From contig OZ038381.1 in the NCBI GenBank assembly GCA_964036045.1, positions 140,837,596-140,901,595 on the forward strand: a stretch of DNA of 64,000 nt, written 5' to 3'. Position numbers and translations under genes: made by a program. Each line of letters opens with the position of its first letter. Position 1 is the first letter of the stretch. Below the pieces are notes generated by a model. That model was not told the origin of the DNA. It did not search any database and worked only from the letters and a program-made list of their open reading frames with translations. This document shows, one piece after another, positions 19,263 to 30,464 of the stretch. The stretch is from Eutreptiella sp. 'Long Island Sound 2002'. Taxonomy: Eukaryota; Euglenozoa; Euglenophyceae; Eutreptiales; Eutreptiaceae.

Positions 19263-19695
19263 GTGGATCAAATGTACAAGATGCAAGCAACCAGTGACGA
19301 TGACGGGCTTGGCCCCGTTCGACGCAAGGTGCCTATTGGAATGCACAAATGGGCAGACCTCTACGACTGGGCGAAAGCGGAGTTCAGAGACCTACCTCCG
19401 CATCGACGTGGTAGAGATCATCGAATACGCCTCGATTCGGAAGACAATCCACCGCGGGTGCACCCTTACAGAATGGACCAGAGTCAATTGGATGAACTTC
19501 GGCGACAGCTGGACAAGTTACATCAATCTGGCCAAATCCGACCATCCTCGAGTCCATATGCAGCGAGTTGCCTGCTGGTGAAGAAAGCACATGGTAAATG
19601 GCGTATGTGCGTCGACTACCGAGCGTCGAATACGCGACCTGTCCGAGATCGATATCCTTTACCTTCGATCCAATCCATCCTGAGTACACTGGGAG
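19263..19695 (+). pseudogene. N-terminal fragment of element G reverse transcriptase
   Basis: Begins with the second GTGG copy and continues the protease-RT linker of element G in phase. It reaches a recognisable RT N-terminus: the VHPYRMDQSQLDELRRQLDK helix region, then the fingers motif around WRMCVDYRASN and RDRYPLPSI. It breaks off at about 19695, before the first catalytic Asp block, and joins the LTR of F2. RNase H and integrase are absent. Confidence 0.8.
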
Positions 19696-20404
19696 TAGGA
19701 AGCAGTTACTGCCATGCCCTTGTTGGAGGGCTTGATCCAGGCCAAGCCGCCCTTAAAACTCTTTTGTTGATGCTAAGACTAACTTAAGTATTTTTATCAC
19801 CCTTTTGAAGCTTTTAGTACACTTTCTCGAGGTAACTAGGGTTATAACCCTAGCCCCCCCATGGAGTTCACCCCTACCACTCAACTGAGCGGAGGTATCT
19901 TCCTTCATGGAGGGTATACCGAAGAAATATAGGCATTTCATGCTTTAGGCCTTGGAGGTTAAGCCTAGTGGTCTCCCACCCCAAGACCCCTATACTTAAT
20001 TGTCTCTAGCACTTATTGTGGCTCTACTTTTTAACCGTTTCTGAATTCAGTTGCTTGGCCCAGTCATATTCTGTTTCTGGCCTAACTCCTATGCCCCACA
20101 TTCCTAACCAGGTCCATTTCATCCAAAAGCGTGCACATGAAGTGCTTGATGCTAACTTGGAGGCTAGAGTCAGGCCAGTTTTCACATAAAATCTTTTGTA
20201 CTATCCATCTGTGATTGAACCTTTGTATTTAATCCTGCTTTGTCTATCTGCAGCCCTTCTGTGTTACACTGGATTTCAAACTATTCATTGATTCGATCCA
20301 CATCCTGCTCTTGCTCTATTTGCTCCTTTGGTTTTGGGATTTCATCATCAAAAACCTGCAGGATTTCCTCAGAATCTATAGGGCACTAATCAAGGACCTC
20401 TTTC
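19696..20404 (+). repeat. LTR of element F2, related to that of element G
   Basis: Homologous to 2600-3500 at roughly 75-80% in its first 580 bp, then divergent. It is followed at 20405 by a near-perfect initiator-tRNA-Met primer-binding site and then a gag, so it reads as the 5' LTR of a separate element rather than the 3' LTR of G. Boundaries are approximate. Confidence 0.55.
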
Positions 20405-20415
20405 CGGTAGCAGAG
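20405..20415 (+). promoter_or_regulatory. Primer-binding site of element F2
   Basis: CGGTAGCAGAG differs from the TGGTAGCAGAG of elements A and B only at the first base, and lies 68-78 nt before the gag start at 20483. Confidence 0.55.
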
Positions 20416-20482
20416 GCAAATCCTGAGAACCTTTCGAACCGACTCTGAGCAGAAGCACAGGAAAAGCATACTGAAAAGCACA

Positions 20483-22533
20483 TTGAACATGTCCACTCAA
20501 CTGTCCTCCGGAACCTGGCCGATCAGAAGTGTACAAGTACAACTTGGTAGTGTAGCCCACCCAAAGAGTGAACCGCCACTCAGAGCAGCATCTGGGTCTC
20601 AGGAAGATCCAGAGCACAGAAGGGCGAAACTAAATCCGCCCAGACCAACCCCATTAACCATGAAAACCTTAGCGGCCCATGGTGAAGACAGCCTGCAAAG
20701 GCTCCGCAGGCGTGTCGAAGCCTCCATCGCCCGGTCGGCTTGTCCGGCCTCGTCTTCTACCGCACTTGGAGTTGGTCCTGAAGGACAAAAGGACCTACGA
20801 AGGAGGATGGACGAGTTCATGCTCCACGAAGAGTACCACAAGTCCACCGTAGGAGAAGATGGAGAAATACCTCTTGATGTCCTCGGGTCGCCGCCCCAAA
20901 TTGACATGGGCTCCTTCCTTTATTCTTGGCCATCTACAGACATGGCGGACACAGTATCACTACCAAGACAACCGAGAGTACACGAGCACCCAAGAGCAAG
21001 GCATCCAGACCTGCCGATAATGGATCCTCTTTGCCCAGAGCCCACCCATGGGGCTCTGGATCGTACGGCCGAACTTTGGCCAAACTTCTATCCGGATCGG
21101 AAGACCCGGATGTGACAGCTCTGTCAGAGGCTGTCAAGGCTAAATTGGGTATCACTGAACCCTTACCCAAGCCAGCGCTACTCTCACTTTCACCCAGATT
21201 GAGCACGTTGGCTGATGATCTCAAAGGATCAAGGGTGTCCGGGTTGCTACCCAAGGTCACTTGCCCCAGTGCTTTTCATCCTCGCGCCAGGACAGTCCCA
21301 ATTGCTGAACTACAGGACGTGCCGGTGACGGAGACTGAGAAAAGAGGGCTGTCAGCCCTGGCACCTCTTGCCGGCATATCTCCTTCTCCTTCTGGCCTAA
21401 CCGCGGGGGGAGGGAAAATGGGCAGACCTATTGCGCAGACCAACATCCAGCTAGAACTGCCGGAGTTCGACCCGAAAAATCTGCCCGAATGGGCAGAAGA
21501 ATTTGCTGAGTTTCTTTTGCTGACTGGCCAATCCCATGCAGATGTTGCCACCAAATGCTCGCTGCTGAAACGCTCGTGCAAAAAGAAACTTTTGCAAAAA
21601 CAGGTGAAACAGATTGTGAAAACCTGTTCCACCTGGGCTGAGGTACTCCAAAGACTGGAGAAAACATTCCCAGTCTATGAGACTGACCTCAGTGTGCGCA
21701 CACGGATAGAGGAGCTACCTATGCTCCCTGAGTTTCCTTGCGCTGCGCGAGTCTCTGAATACGTGTGCGACTTGAAGTATTTGTTTTCACGGATGAACGT
21801 GGGCTCCTACGGAACCACTGAGCCCCACCTGTGGCTCAGCAGTAGGATTCCCCAACGTACGTGGGATGATTGCCGTGCTACCTCTGAGAGGAAGAGCCGG
21901 AACCACTCGTACGATGAACTGGTGGACCTGCTTATTGAGCTAGCTCTTGACAGGGAGAATAACTCCCACATGGAGAAAGTCCTCAAGAAGCACTTGGGTC
22001 GAGGTGGTACCCCTACCCCCGGACGTGGCGAAGGAAAAGGGCCTAAAAATCTCACTAAGTCCAACCAGGAAGGTGGTAAAGGGGGGGGTAACCTACGTGC
22101 CATGAATGAGGTTACCCCTGATGCAGGTACACCCCCTCTGCTCTACTGCAAACCTGTCAATGACAAGGGGGGGCCTTGTCATGCCCCTGACTGCGATCAC
22201 TGCAGTAGTTGTATGCTGCAGCTGAAACGACAGCAGCATACCAAGGATGGGAAGCCTGTGACCCATCAGGATCATTTCAGGTGTACCATCACCTGTGGCT
22301 ATTGTGGCAAATGTCGTCACTACGAAGACGAATGTCACATAAAGAAACGCAAGAGTGATAAACTCAAGCGACAGGAGGCTGAACGCCAGAAGACCCAACC
22401 ACCCACCAGAAACCCCAAGAATGGGGATAATGGTGGTAAAGGAGGTGGCAAGGGGGGTGGCAAAGGTGGACCCCCAAAACCCCCAGAGGCGCTCATCAGC
22501 GCCCGTTGCAACTCCACCTTCTGTCGCAGGTGA
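20483..22533 (+). pseudogene. Gag of element F2 (one frameshift)
   Basis: The N-terminal part is in frame 2 (20483 to about 20930). The remainder is in frame 1 to the stop at 22533, so one frameshift lies near 20920-20940. The central part (about 21440-21990) has the look of Retrotrans_gag, including the stretch LPEWAEEFAEFLLLTGQ. The C-terminal part has a Cys/His cluster (about 22146-22215) and a canonical CX2CX4HX4C knuckle (22294-22335), followed by a Gly/Lys-rich tail. It is not similar to the gag of element G, although their LTRs are related. Protease and all of pol are missing: within 70 nt the sequence meets the LTR of element B. Confidence 0.7.
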
Positions 22534-22598
22534 CCCCAAGAAGCGCCCACAGGGGGATAATACTTCCCCTGAGGCGAATAACTCCATAACTCCATCCA

Positions 22599-25001
22599 CT
22601 TCCACCATTTCCTGTCACGCCTATGGTCTTGCTTCTCACCAAGTTTCGCATGATCTTGCCCTATCCTGCACAGTTTCCCACAAAAAATAGTAAAATATGG
22701 CTCCTTCACACAAATCCTGATCCCTTGCAATAACCAACTCCCAAGTACAATATCTCAAATCCAAACAATCCACACTGAGGGCTTCCAAGGGTGTTTGAGG
22801 TCCCGCGTTGACACTCAACAACTCCTTTCAACACGCCAGTCGTCTCACGGTGCACACAGAGACACGGGCGTTGGGCATGTACATAGAATTGCACCAATAG
22901 AATAATGGAAAAGCCCTGAAATTGGCATATGAACACAAATCAAGCAAAATTGGGGAAAGAGGTAGACATGCACAGTCACAGCCATGGACCCCTCATTCCC
23001 TGGACTCAAGACCTTCCCCTGACTCACCAACATATTGCCCTGAGCCAAGTCAAATAAGATGACTAAATGCCATGTGCCAAAAGTCACTACACAAACCCCA
23101 AAAATATGTTCACTCCCAAGCCTCCAAATACTAGCCCAAAAGGGGAGGGGGCGTGTCATGGCCTAGAGTGGCACTCAGGGCCATGCCCTACCCTGACATA
23201 AACTTGGTTGGACTCGGAGTCAATTGGGCTTGGATAATTGCCCCATGAAGATGACCTCACAACATAGCAAAATTAGGCAAATCACACCATAATGCCCAAT
23301 ATTCAATTATATACTCAAAAAAGCATACGGCAAATGTTCAAATGCTCCATGCATGTGTCAAACAGGAAAGTAATATACAAGGGTGATATAGACCAAACAT
23401 TCATGCTCAAGAATGTCCCAACATTGGCACCCAAACCCCTCCGGATATATACATGCCACGGTTCACAAGTCAACTCACGAATTTCAGACGGAATTTTTTG
23501 AGGTCTCGTGTGCCACGCCAAAGTGACCACGTGATCCGGCATATGATCAGGTGCAACACCGAAGCATATGCCAACATATAAGCAACATACCATAGTTCAC
23601 AGATCTCTAGGCACCTTACTGTTAGCCGACCAGTTGAGCACATACAATACAAGAATGAGCGTAAAATGAGGTCAAGAACATGCAAATATTGCCAAATTTA
23701 AGATAATCACAATACTATATAACTTCGCTCACCCATGGTATCAACATATGGTTCAAAACGCAATTGCTTGGGACCATTTGCAAATAATCTCCCCACTTGG
23801 ATTCCCACATGGACGCATAGGGACACCTTCAAACCTCCTCACGATACGCACCATGAAAATACGAAAATTGATAATGGCGCTTGTGGGTCGCTCTGTAAGC
23901 CTTTTCATATGCACTATATGTGCGGTAGACTTAGTCTAGCGCTATGGAGCTCACATTTCGGACATGGGCAAAGCCCTTGCCACGTATGACTCCACATATC
24001 TTCCTACAAAGGGAGATATATAACATGGGCGTGAGCATAGCGAAGCACATACCATCCATATAACACATACCCCTAAACGTGGCTCTCACCATGGTATGCC
24101 ATGCCCCTCCATGGACATAACTTCATGTTCAAAATAGGTAGGAACCCAACTAAAGTTTCTATGCAACACCAACACTCATGCGGTACACTCGAAAGTCGCA
24201 TTAAATCTTCGGTTGCATGGTCCAAGAGTTATATATCACTTTCTACCCTCTTGACCATTATCCCTTGCTACATCGGGGATGTGTACACATCAAAGGCGTT
24301 TGACGCTCCCTAAATTAAGTTGAGACCAAGGCGATTCCAGCCCATATCTCACAATTGTAACTCCTCGCAGTAGGCTGGAGATATGACCTTTCAAAGTGGC
24401 CTCACGAATCAATTTTGTTTCGCCTATATCCCCAAGAAAAATGAAGGAGACAACAAAAGGAAGGTTGATTCGTGATCGGAGAAAAATGTAGGAACACTCC
24501 AAACCCATCATATCCAGTGCGGCGACCTCGAAATCGAAAATCCGATTCTGAATGTCTGAAAAAATCAGATTAATTTTGCAAGTGTATAACATGAAAATTG
24601 CTGAAGCAACGAACCTTTTTCTGATGAAATCGGACCCTTCATCGGGGCTTTCGCTAACATATCTCGAAATAACAGTTAATCAATCGGTTACCGCAAAATC
24701 GCGAGCCAATTGACAGTCGCCGATACATTGACAATCAGAACAGATAGCTGAAAAATTACGGAAACATTATGATAAAAAAACCCTGTTGATTCCTGATATT
24801 TTGATATATAAATCTCAGCCGGCGGCGCCTCGGTATTGAATATGGCCGCTCATAACTGGAATGGCCAAGCCTATCACACTATCACATCAGGTTAGGCCAG
24901 GTGAATGGGAGAGTATGATATCAGCCAATGGCGGCTTGCCGGCCCATAGATACACACCCCAAGTGACCCAAAGATGGCCACCGGGGTCCGAACTGGCTTC
25001 A
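22599..25001 (-). repeat. 3' LTR of element B
   Basis: About 2.4 kb, homologous to 50452-51599 over the part that survives there, and more distantly to the LTRs of A and C. In element sense it begins TGAAGCC at 25001. Its last 40-45 nt, present at 50414-50452, are missing, so the left edge is a truncation against the element F2 gag tail. It contains no convincing gene. Confidence 0.85.
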
Positions 25002-25398
25002 CCCACCTTCTCAGAGCGTTGTATCCGCTCGGAAGTCATTGAAGAGAGGACGGGAGGACCCCAATGGGCTCCAACCCCCCCCCCCCCCCATGTCCCCAGG
25101 ACACATGGAGGCCCCACATACGGCGTAGGCGTCCCCCATGCCCCAAGGGAGGGGTGAGAACACTCATCATCGGTGCCCTCCGCCATATCCGGTATCCTCT
25201 TGATCTACAACATGGACCAAGGGGATCAAAGATAGAGAAACGTTGTCGGTTAACCTAAATACATATACCACAATGAAATATATATGCGGAGACCAACTGA
25301 AGGGGGTATATGGCCAATCAAGGCCCAAAAGTCCCCGGATGAACGCCTTAACTAGTCTCCCAAGCACAAGAACAAACAAAAATGCCAAGGTGGATCCA
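25002..25398 (-). other. 3' untranslated segment of element B
   Basis: No gene. Homologous to 8433-8791 of element A. The polypurine tract (25012-25002, GAGAAGGTGGG in element sense) carries one T and abuts the LTR. A run of C at about 25074-25089 is longer than in A. Confidence 0.7.
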
Positions 25399-28300
25399 TC
25401 ACGGTGCTGCTGCAGCCACCAAATGGACCAACACGTCCTTGACATCCAAGGAAATATTCTTTTTCCTTAGATACTTCATCCAGACCGTGGTATACCTCGG
25501 CACGAAACTGCTCGGAGGCTCCCACGAATCTCTGGATGTGGCAAATCCCTTCCAACGGACCTTATATAGCCTCTTCCCGGGCATCCCCGGGTCTGGCTTG
25601 TCCATCAGGATCTTCTCGGTGGTGAAGTCGTCGTCCTCACCCTCGTCATCTGAGTCCACATCGCCGGCTGTGAACTTGAAGGTGACGGGACGTCCGCTGG
25701 GGTCTGGTGCTCGGGAACGAAGCTGGGTGTGGTCGCGGTCAAGGATCTTGTTATCCCCCACACGAACCGCATACACATCCTGCCCGACCTTCCGAACGAT
25801 TACCCCCGGCACAGAAAAAGACGCCTGCCGGTGCCTGGACAGGAAATCCTTGTGGTGCCGCTCCACCCATACGGTATCTCTGAGAGCATATTTCTGGACT
25901 TTTCCCTGCTTGAAGTACTTGGCCCTTTTCTCATGCTCGTCCTGAAGTGCTTTGCACACCTTGGCCGCCGTGTCATCCGCCTCAGCCATCATAGCACTCG
26001 CATCCCGGGCTACCTTGCCATGGTTCAACCACGGGAGAGTGCGTGTCACTTGATCCCGTAGGAACAAGATACGATGGGGCGACAGCCCAGTGGGCCCCGG
26101 AAGGTCGTGGTACGCTTGGAGAACTCTCCACAGCGAAATTTACCAATTCCGGCCAGGTTCGTCAATGTGCAGGTGGCGGAACCTTTTGAACATCTGCCGC
26201 CCGGCCACCTCAGCCCGGCCATTCGACCGGCTGTAGTATGCCACGGTTTTGGCGTGCCAAATCCCCATGTGCTTGCACATCGTCTTGAACCACATCCCCA
26301 CAAATTGACTGCCCCGATCACTGCAGATGACAGCTGGGACATCAAAAATCGTCAGCCAATGCCTGATCATGGCGTTGGCGACGGTCTTTGCCTGCAGACC
26401 CACTCCATGCTTGTCCTTCTTGTCCTTCTTCTTGGACTTCTTGCCAGGGACCGCGACGATATACCCGCTGTGCCTATCCACCGCCAGGATGACACAGTCA
26501 TAGGTCTCTCCCTGCACGATGACCTCAGGCATGGCGAATACATCCATGGCCACGGACGGCATAGGGGCCTCCGGTATAGCTGTATACACCGGGTTGCCCG
26601 CTGTGGAATGATTGGGGCTTTTCGTGGCCCGACACACGGCGCAGTCGCTGCAGTACTTGTCCAGGAGGGCGTAGTACCCCGGTGGGAACTTGAAGCGCCA
26701 CTCCAGGTCCTGCTGCATCTTGTCCTGACCAGGATGCATGCGCTGGGTGTTATGCCAGTGGTCAATGAGCTCCTCCATTCCGTTCTCAGGGACCAATAGC
26801 TTGTCCTTGAGGAATAATTTATCCCCATCCTCGGTCAAGCCCTCAGGCAATTTGTTGTCCGGCGGGGCGCTAACGGCATTCCAGTACCTGCTCCAGTGTT
26901 CGGATGCCGCACAGTCGTCCGACCAGTCTTCTGTCAGCACCGACCTGACTAGCTCTACGGGGGCCACCATCCATTGCTCGAGGGTTTCCTCTCGATTAGC
27001 TTGGACTAGGGCGCCCCGGAGCTTGGCCAGGTCTGTACGGTTTGCCATCACCACAAAGCACTTGACCCCCTCTTGCTCCATGGCCTTCTCCATCCCGATG
27101 ATGCGCTTGGCCTCCTTGGTCTCCTCGGCGTCCCCATGGCTGGATATGTCCATCCATGCCTTGCCCGCGGGGTAGGCCCATCGACTGAGGCAATCTGCCA
27201 CAGTGTTGTCCTTCCCCGGGACGTATACGACGCTGAGGTCGAACTTGGCGAACGCCTCATGCCATCGGGCCCTCCTCGCCGCCGGTCCCGAGGGCGTGTC
27301 GACGTGCTCCTTGTGCGAGCTCTGCAAGGACTGATGGTCCATACAAACCACCACCGGTTGCAATCCGATGTGGCCAGACCACTTCCTGAGAGCACAAACA
27401 ATGGCGTACGTCTCCTTCTCCCTCGCGGTCCAGGTTCCACGCTGGCCCTCGGCCAGGATCCGGCTCCAAAACGCCACGGGTACGTGCGACCCGTCGTCCC
27501 AAACCTGCTCGAGGACTGCCCCTACAGCATAGTCCGAGGCGTCCGTCCGTAGTACAAATCCCTTGTCCGGGTCCACCAAAAATAGCCCCAGCTGCCCCAG
27601 GAGTCGCTCCTTCAGGCGGCTGAACGCATCTTCGGCCTCAAGGGTCTAGGTAAGCTTCTTCTTGCTCCCCTTCCGGCCATCAAACTTGCCCACCTGCAGC
27701 ATCTTGTGCAGCGGGCCCGATAGTTCTGCATAAATTCGGACATAGCCCGAATAGTAATTGCAGAACCCCATGAAGGATCGGAGTTCGCTGATGGTCTGGG
27801 GCTTCTCCTAGTGGTGCATGAACGCCAGCTTCTTAGGCATGGGACGGCGTTGCCCATGACCAACCACGTGACCCGCGAACTCCACTTCCTTCACGAAGAG
27901 TGAGGCTTTGGTGGGCTCCCACACCATGTTGTGCTTGTCCAGCTCGCTAAGCACTCGGCGCAGATCCTTCTCATGCGCTTCAATGAGCTCGTCCTCAGTC
28001 ATGTCTTCCGCGCCGGACCCGATGATGATGTCATCCACAAAGGGGTCGGCACAGTCCCGGACAGGACCGAGTAGGTCCTCCATCATGCGCTGGAAAGCGG
28101 CGTTGCCATTCTTGGCGCCCATAGGCACCACTTTCCACTGCATGGGCCCCAGCGGCGTGGACATCGCTGTGCAGGGCCTGGAGTCCGGGTGTAGCGGCAT
28201 CTGGTGATGGCTCTGTTTCAGGTCTCACACCGTGAAGATCCGCTTTTTTTGTTGTTTTTGGAGGATGGTGTCGATCAGAGGGAGCGTGTACAAATCGCGC

Positions 28301-30464
28301 TCGGTTTGCTCGCTCAAACCCCTGTAATCAACCACCAACCTCCAATCGTACTTCTCTTTCTTGGGCACGATAAAGGCTGCGCTGGCCCACTCACTGTCGG
28401 AGGGTTCGATCCAGCTCCGCTCAATAAACTCGGCCAACAACTTCTTCATGGCCTCGGCCCGATCGCCCTGAAGTTGGTACTCCCGATGACGATAGATCTT
28501 GGGGTTCGGCTTCAGCTTGATCCTCGCTGTGCCAAACCTCCTGGGATCTGGAGGGTTCTTGTTGGCGACGCCACTGAATAGCTGCGGATAGGCATTTGTC
28601 AGCCTCTCCCTCAGCTACGCGACCTTCGGGCTCTCCTGGGCCTCTTCAGCCGCTTGCTTCGGTATCGATATAACCGACCGCACTGCGGTATAGGCCTCTT
28701 CCGGGTCCGAGTCCGACTTCTCCTCGTCCGATATGCCGTCTTCATTGTCCTGGGGCGCGCTTCCCACCGATAATCTTCGGAAATTTGCGGCATCAGCCTG
28801 GTTGTTGTCGCTACCCGCCCCCATTCTTGGAAAATCCCACGCCGGCGGGTCCGGACCAACCAGACCATCATATTGCTCCGCAATGTGATCCGTGACCCTC
28901 GCCACGAACTCATCCTTCTCGTACCTGCCGGTGACCAACATCTTGTCATCCCACCAATGCGGAGATGTGACCATGGCCCGCCCCTTCTTGGCTGCCACAC
29001 AGTCGTGCATCCCCATCCGCATGTAGTTGGCAACGTGGTCGATCTCGGCGTGGGACAGGATGTCAATGCCATCCATTGGCTGATCCGTCCCCTCCTTGGA
29101 CTCAAACATGACCCGCATGGGCACCGCCTCAACCCTACGTATGAATGCTTCATCACCCGTGGGCTGGGCTTGCGCCCCATCCACCAGGAAAGCCTTGGTA
29201 CCCCACGCTTGACCCGGGGAGGGCATTGATAAACCCTTGGCGTCGACGAACAACTCCACCTCTGGCCCGAATGACATCTCGTTCAGGGTGATGGAATCCA
29301 GCGTCGACATGAGACCTTCCAGCGGACATGGGGTCGATCCTATGCCGGTTATGGCCAGGATCCCTTTCGCCCTATCCGCGACGATCTTCTCCACCGTACG
29401 TCTGGTATTTTCCAGGGAGCCATGCCAATACATGGGCCCCCACTCCTTCAAACCCCAATGCCTGTGCCAGGCTGAGTCTCCTCGATGCCAATGCCTCCTA
29501 CACTTCCTCAAAACTGGGGCATCCCGGGAAGCGAAGACGTCCGTCTCGGGTGCTTCGGCCCCCAGCGTCTGAATCATCCTGGCATACACCTGCGACGCCA
29601 TTCCATACTCCGTGAGCTGAACTCCGCGGTCTCCTCTCGACTTGGCACCCACAGCTTCCACCGCTTGGACGATCCGATCCTCTTCCTCAGCATTCCATTG
29701 GGATGATCCGCATGCATGGTCCGTGGACAGCCATGTAAGGCATTCATTGTCCTCCCGGACCAGCGTTGCACGATGGGGAAGGGCTCCAATGGCGTTTCCC
29801 ACCATGAAGTCATACCCCATGATCATATCCCAATCTGTAATGTCGGCCACATAGAACTTTCCGAATAGAGTGCCTCTCTTCGCCAAATCAGGGCGGTTCA
29901 AGCGCTCATGCTCCCAGAATCCATACTGATAGTGGCCTCATGGGTGTCACCACCCATTATCTCTCCATTGGCCACCTTCAGGCGTACCGGTCTACGGCTG
30001 GGCTGCAGGGATTCCTCCTTGAACAACCCTCTCCGGACCAGGCTCACCTGGGCACCCGTATCCACCAATACATCCACCACCAACTCCTCTTGTCCGCACC
30101 GTACACGCACCTTCAAGTGCAACTGCCGCTCGTCACCCTGCGGTGTATGGACGACTCTCACGGCATGCAACTCTAGCACATCCGGGTGCATCAGGACTTC
30201 GAGGGTATGGTCACGGATGGTGTAGATCCTGGGTTGGTCCTGCCCGTCCACGGGGCTCTCCGTGGTCGCTCCTTCTTTCTTGCGACGTCCCTTGCCCACA
30301 TACACTTCCCTTGGCAGGGCGCTCGGGGGGTTTGGAGTGGCAAGACCCGGTGGTATTGGCTCTTCTGGAGCCTTCTTTGGCACCCAATGTGCCCTCGCTT
30401 TCTCTAGGATCCCACTGATGTTCGGAGGAGAGACCTCCGAGGTCCCAATCCCGTGGGGGCTCCT
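25399..30464 (-). pseudogene. Pol of element B (multiple disruptions)
   Basis: Same domain order as element A's pol and in phase with B's gag across a UAG (30467-30465). The frame is interrupted by a 1-nt deletion near 29905 (GAATTC to GATTC) and five nonsense codons: 28615-28617 (GAG to TAG), 28225-28227 (in place of the Leu before the RT catalytic Asp), about 27809 and 27648 (both Trp TGG to TAG), and 26140-26142 in the integrase. The protease motif VDTGAQVS, FVDD box, RNase H motifs, integrase triad and an intact-looking chromodomain (YKVRWKGF...DSWEP, about 25480-25620) are all visible. RT has also lost the Gly and Tyr after its catalytic Asp. It cannot make a full protein. Confidence 0.88.

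Larger units (their letters stand above)
2600..19695 (+). mobile_element. Element G: old Ty3/gypsy retrotransposon, split by element A and 3'-truncated
   Basis: Parts in order: LTR-like repeat (2600-3500), primer-binding-site-like string (3501), gag with a CCHC knuckle, protease with a DCGA active site, linker, then after the 13.2-kb insertion of element A the N-terminal part of RT (19263-19695). The rest of RT, RNase H, integrase and the 3' LTR are missing; the RT fragment runs straight into the LTR of element F2. The protease-RT linker is in the same reading phase on both sides of A once one GTGG copy is counted, showing that this was one polyprotein. Frameshifts and stops make it inactive. 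Confidence 0.75.
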
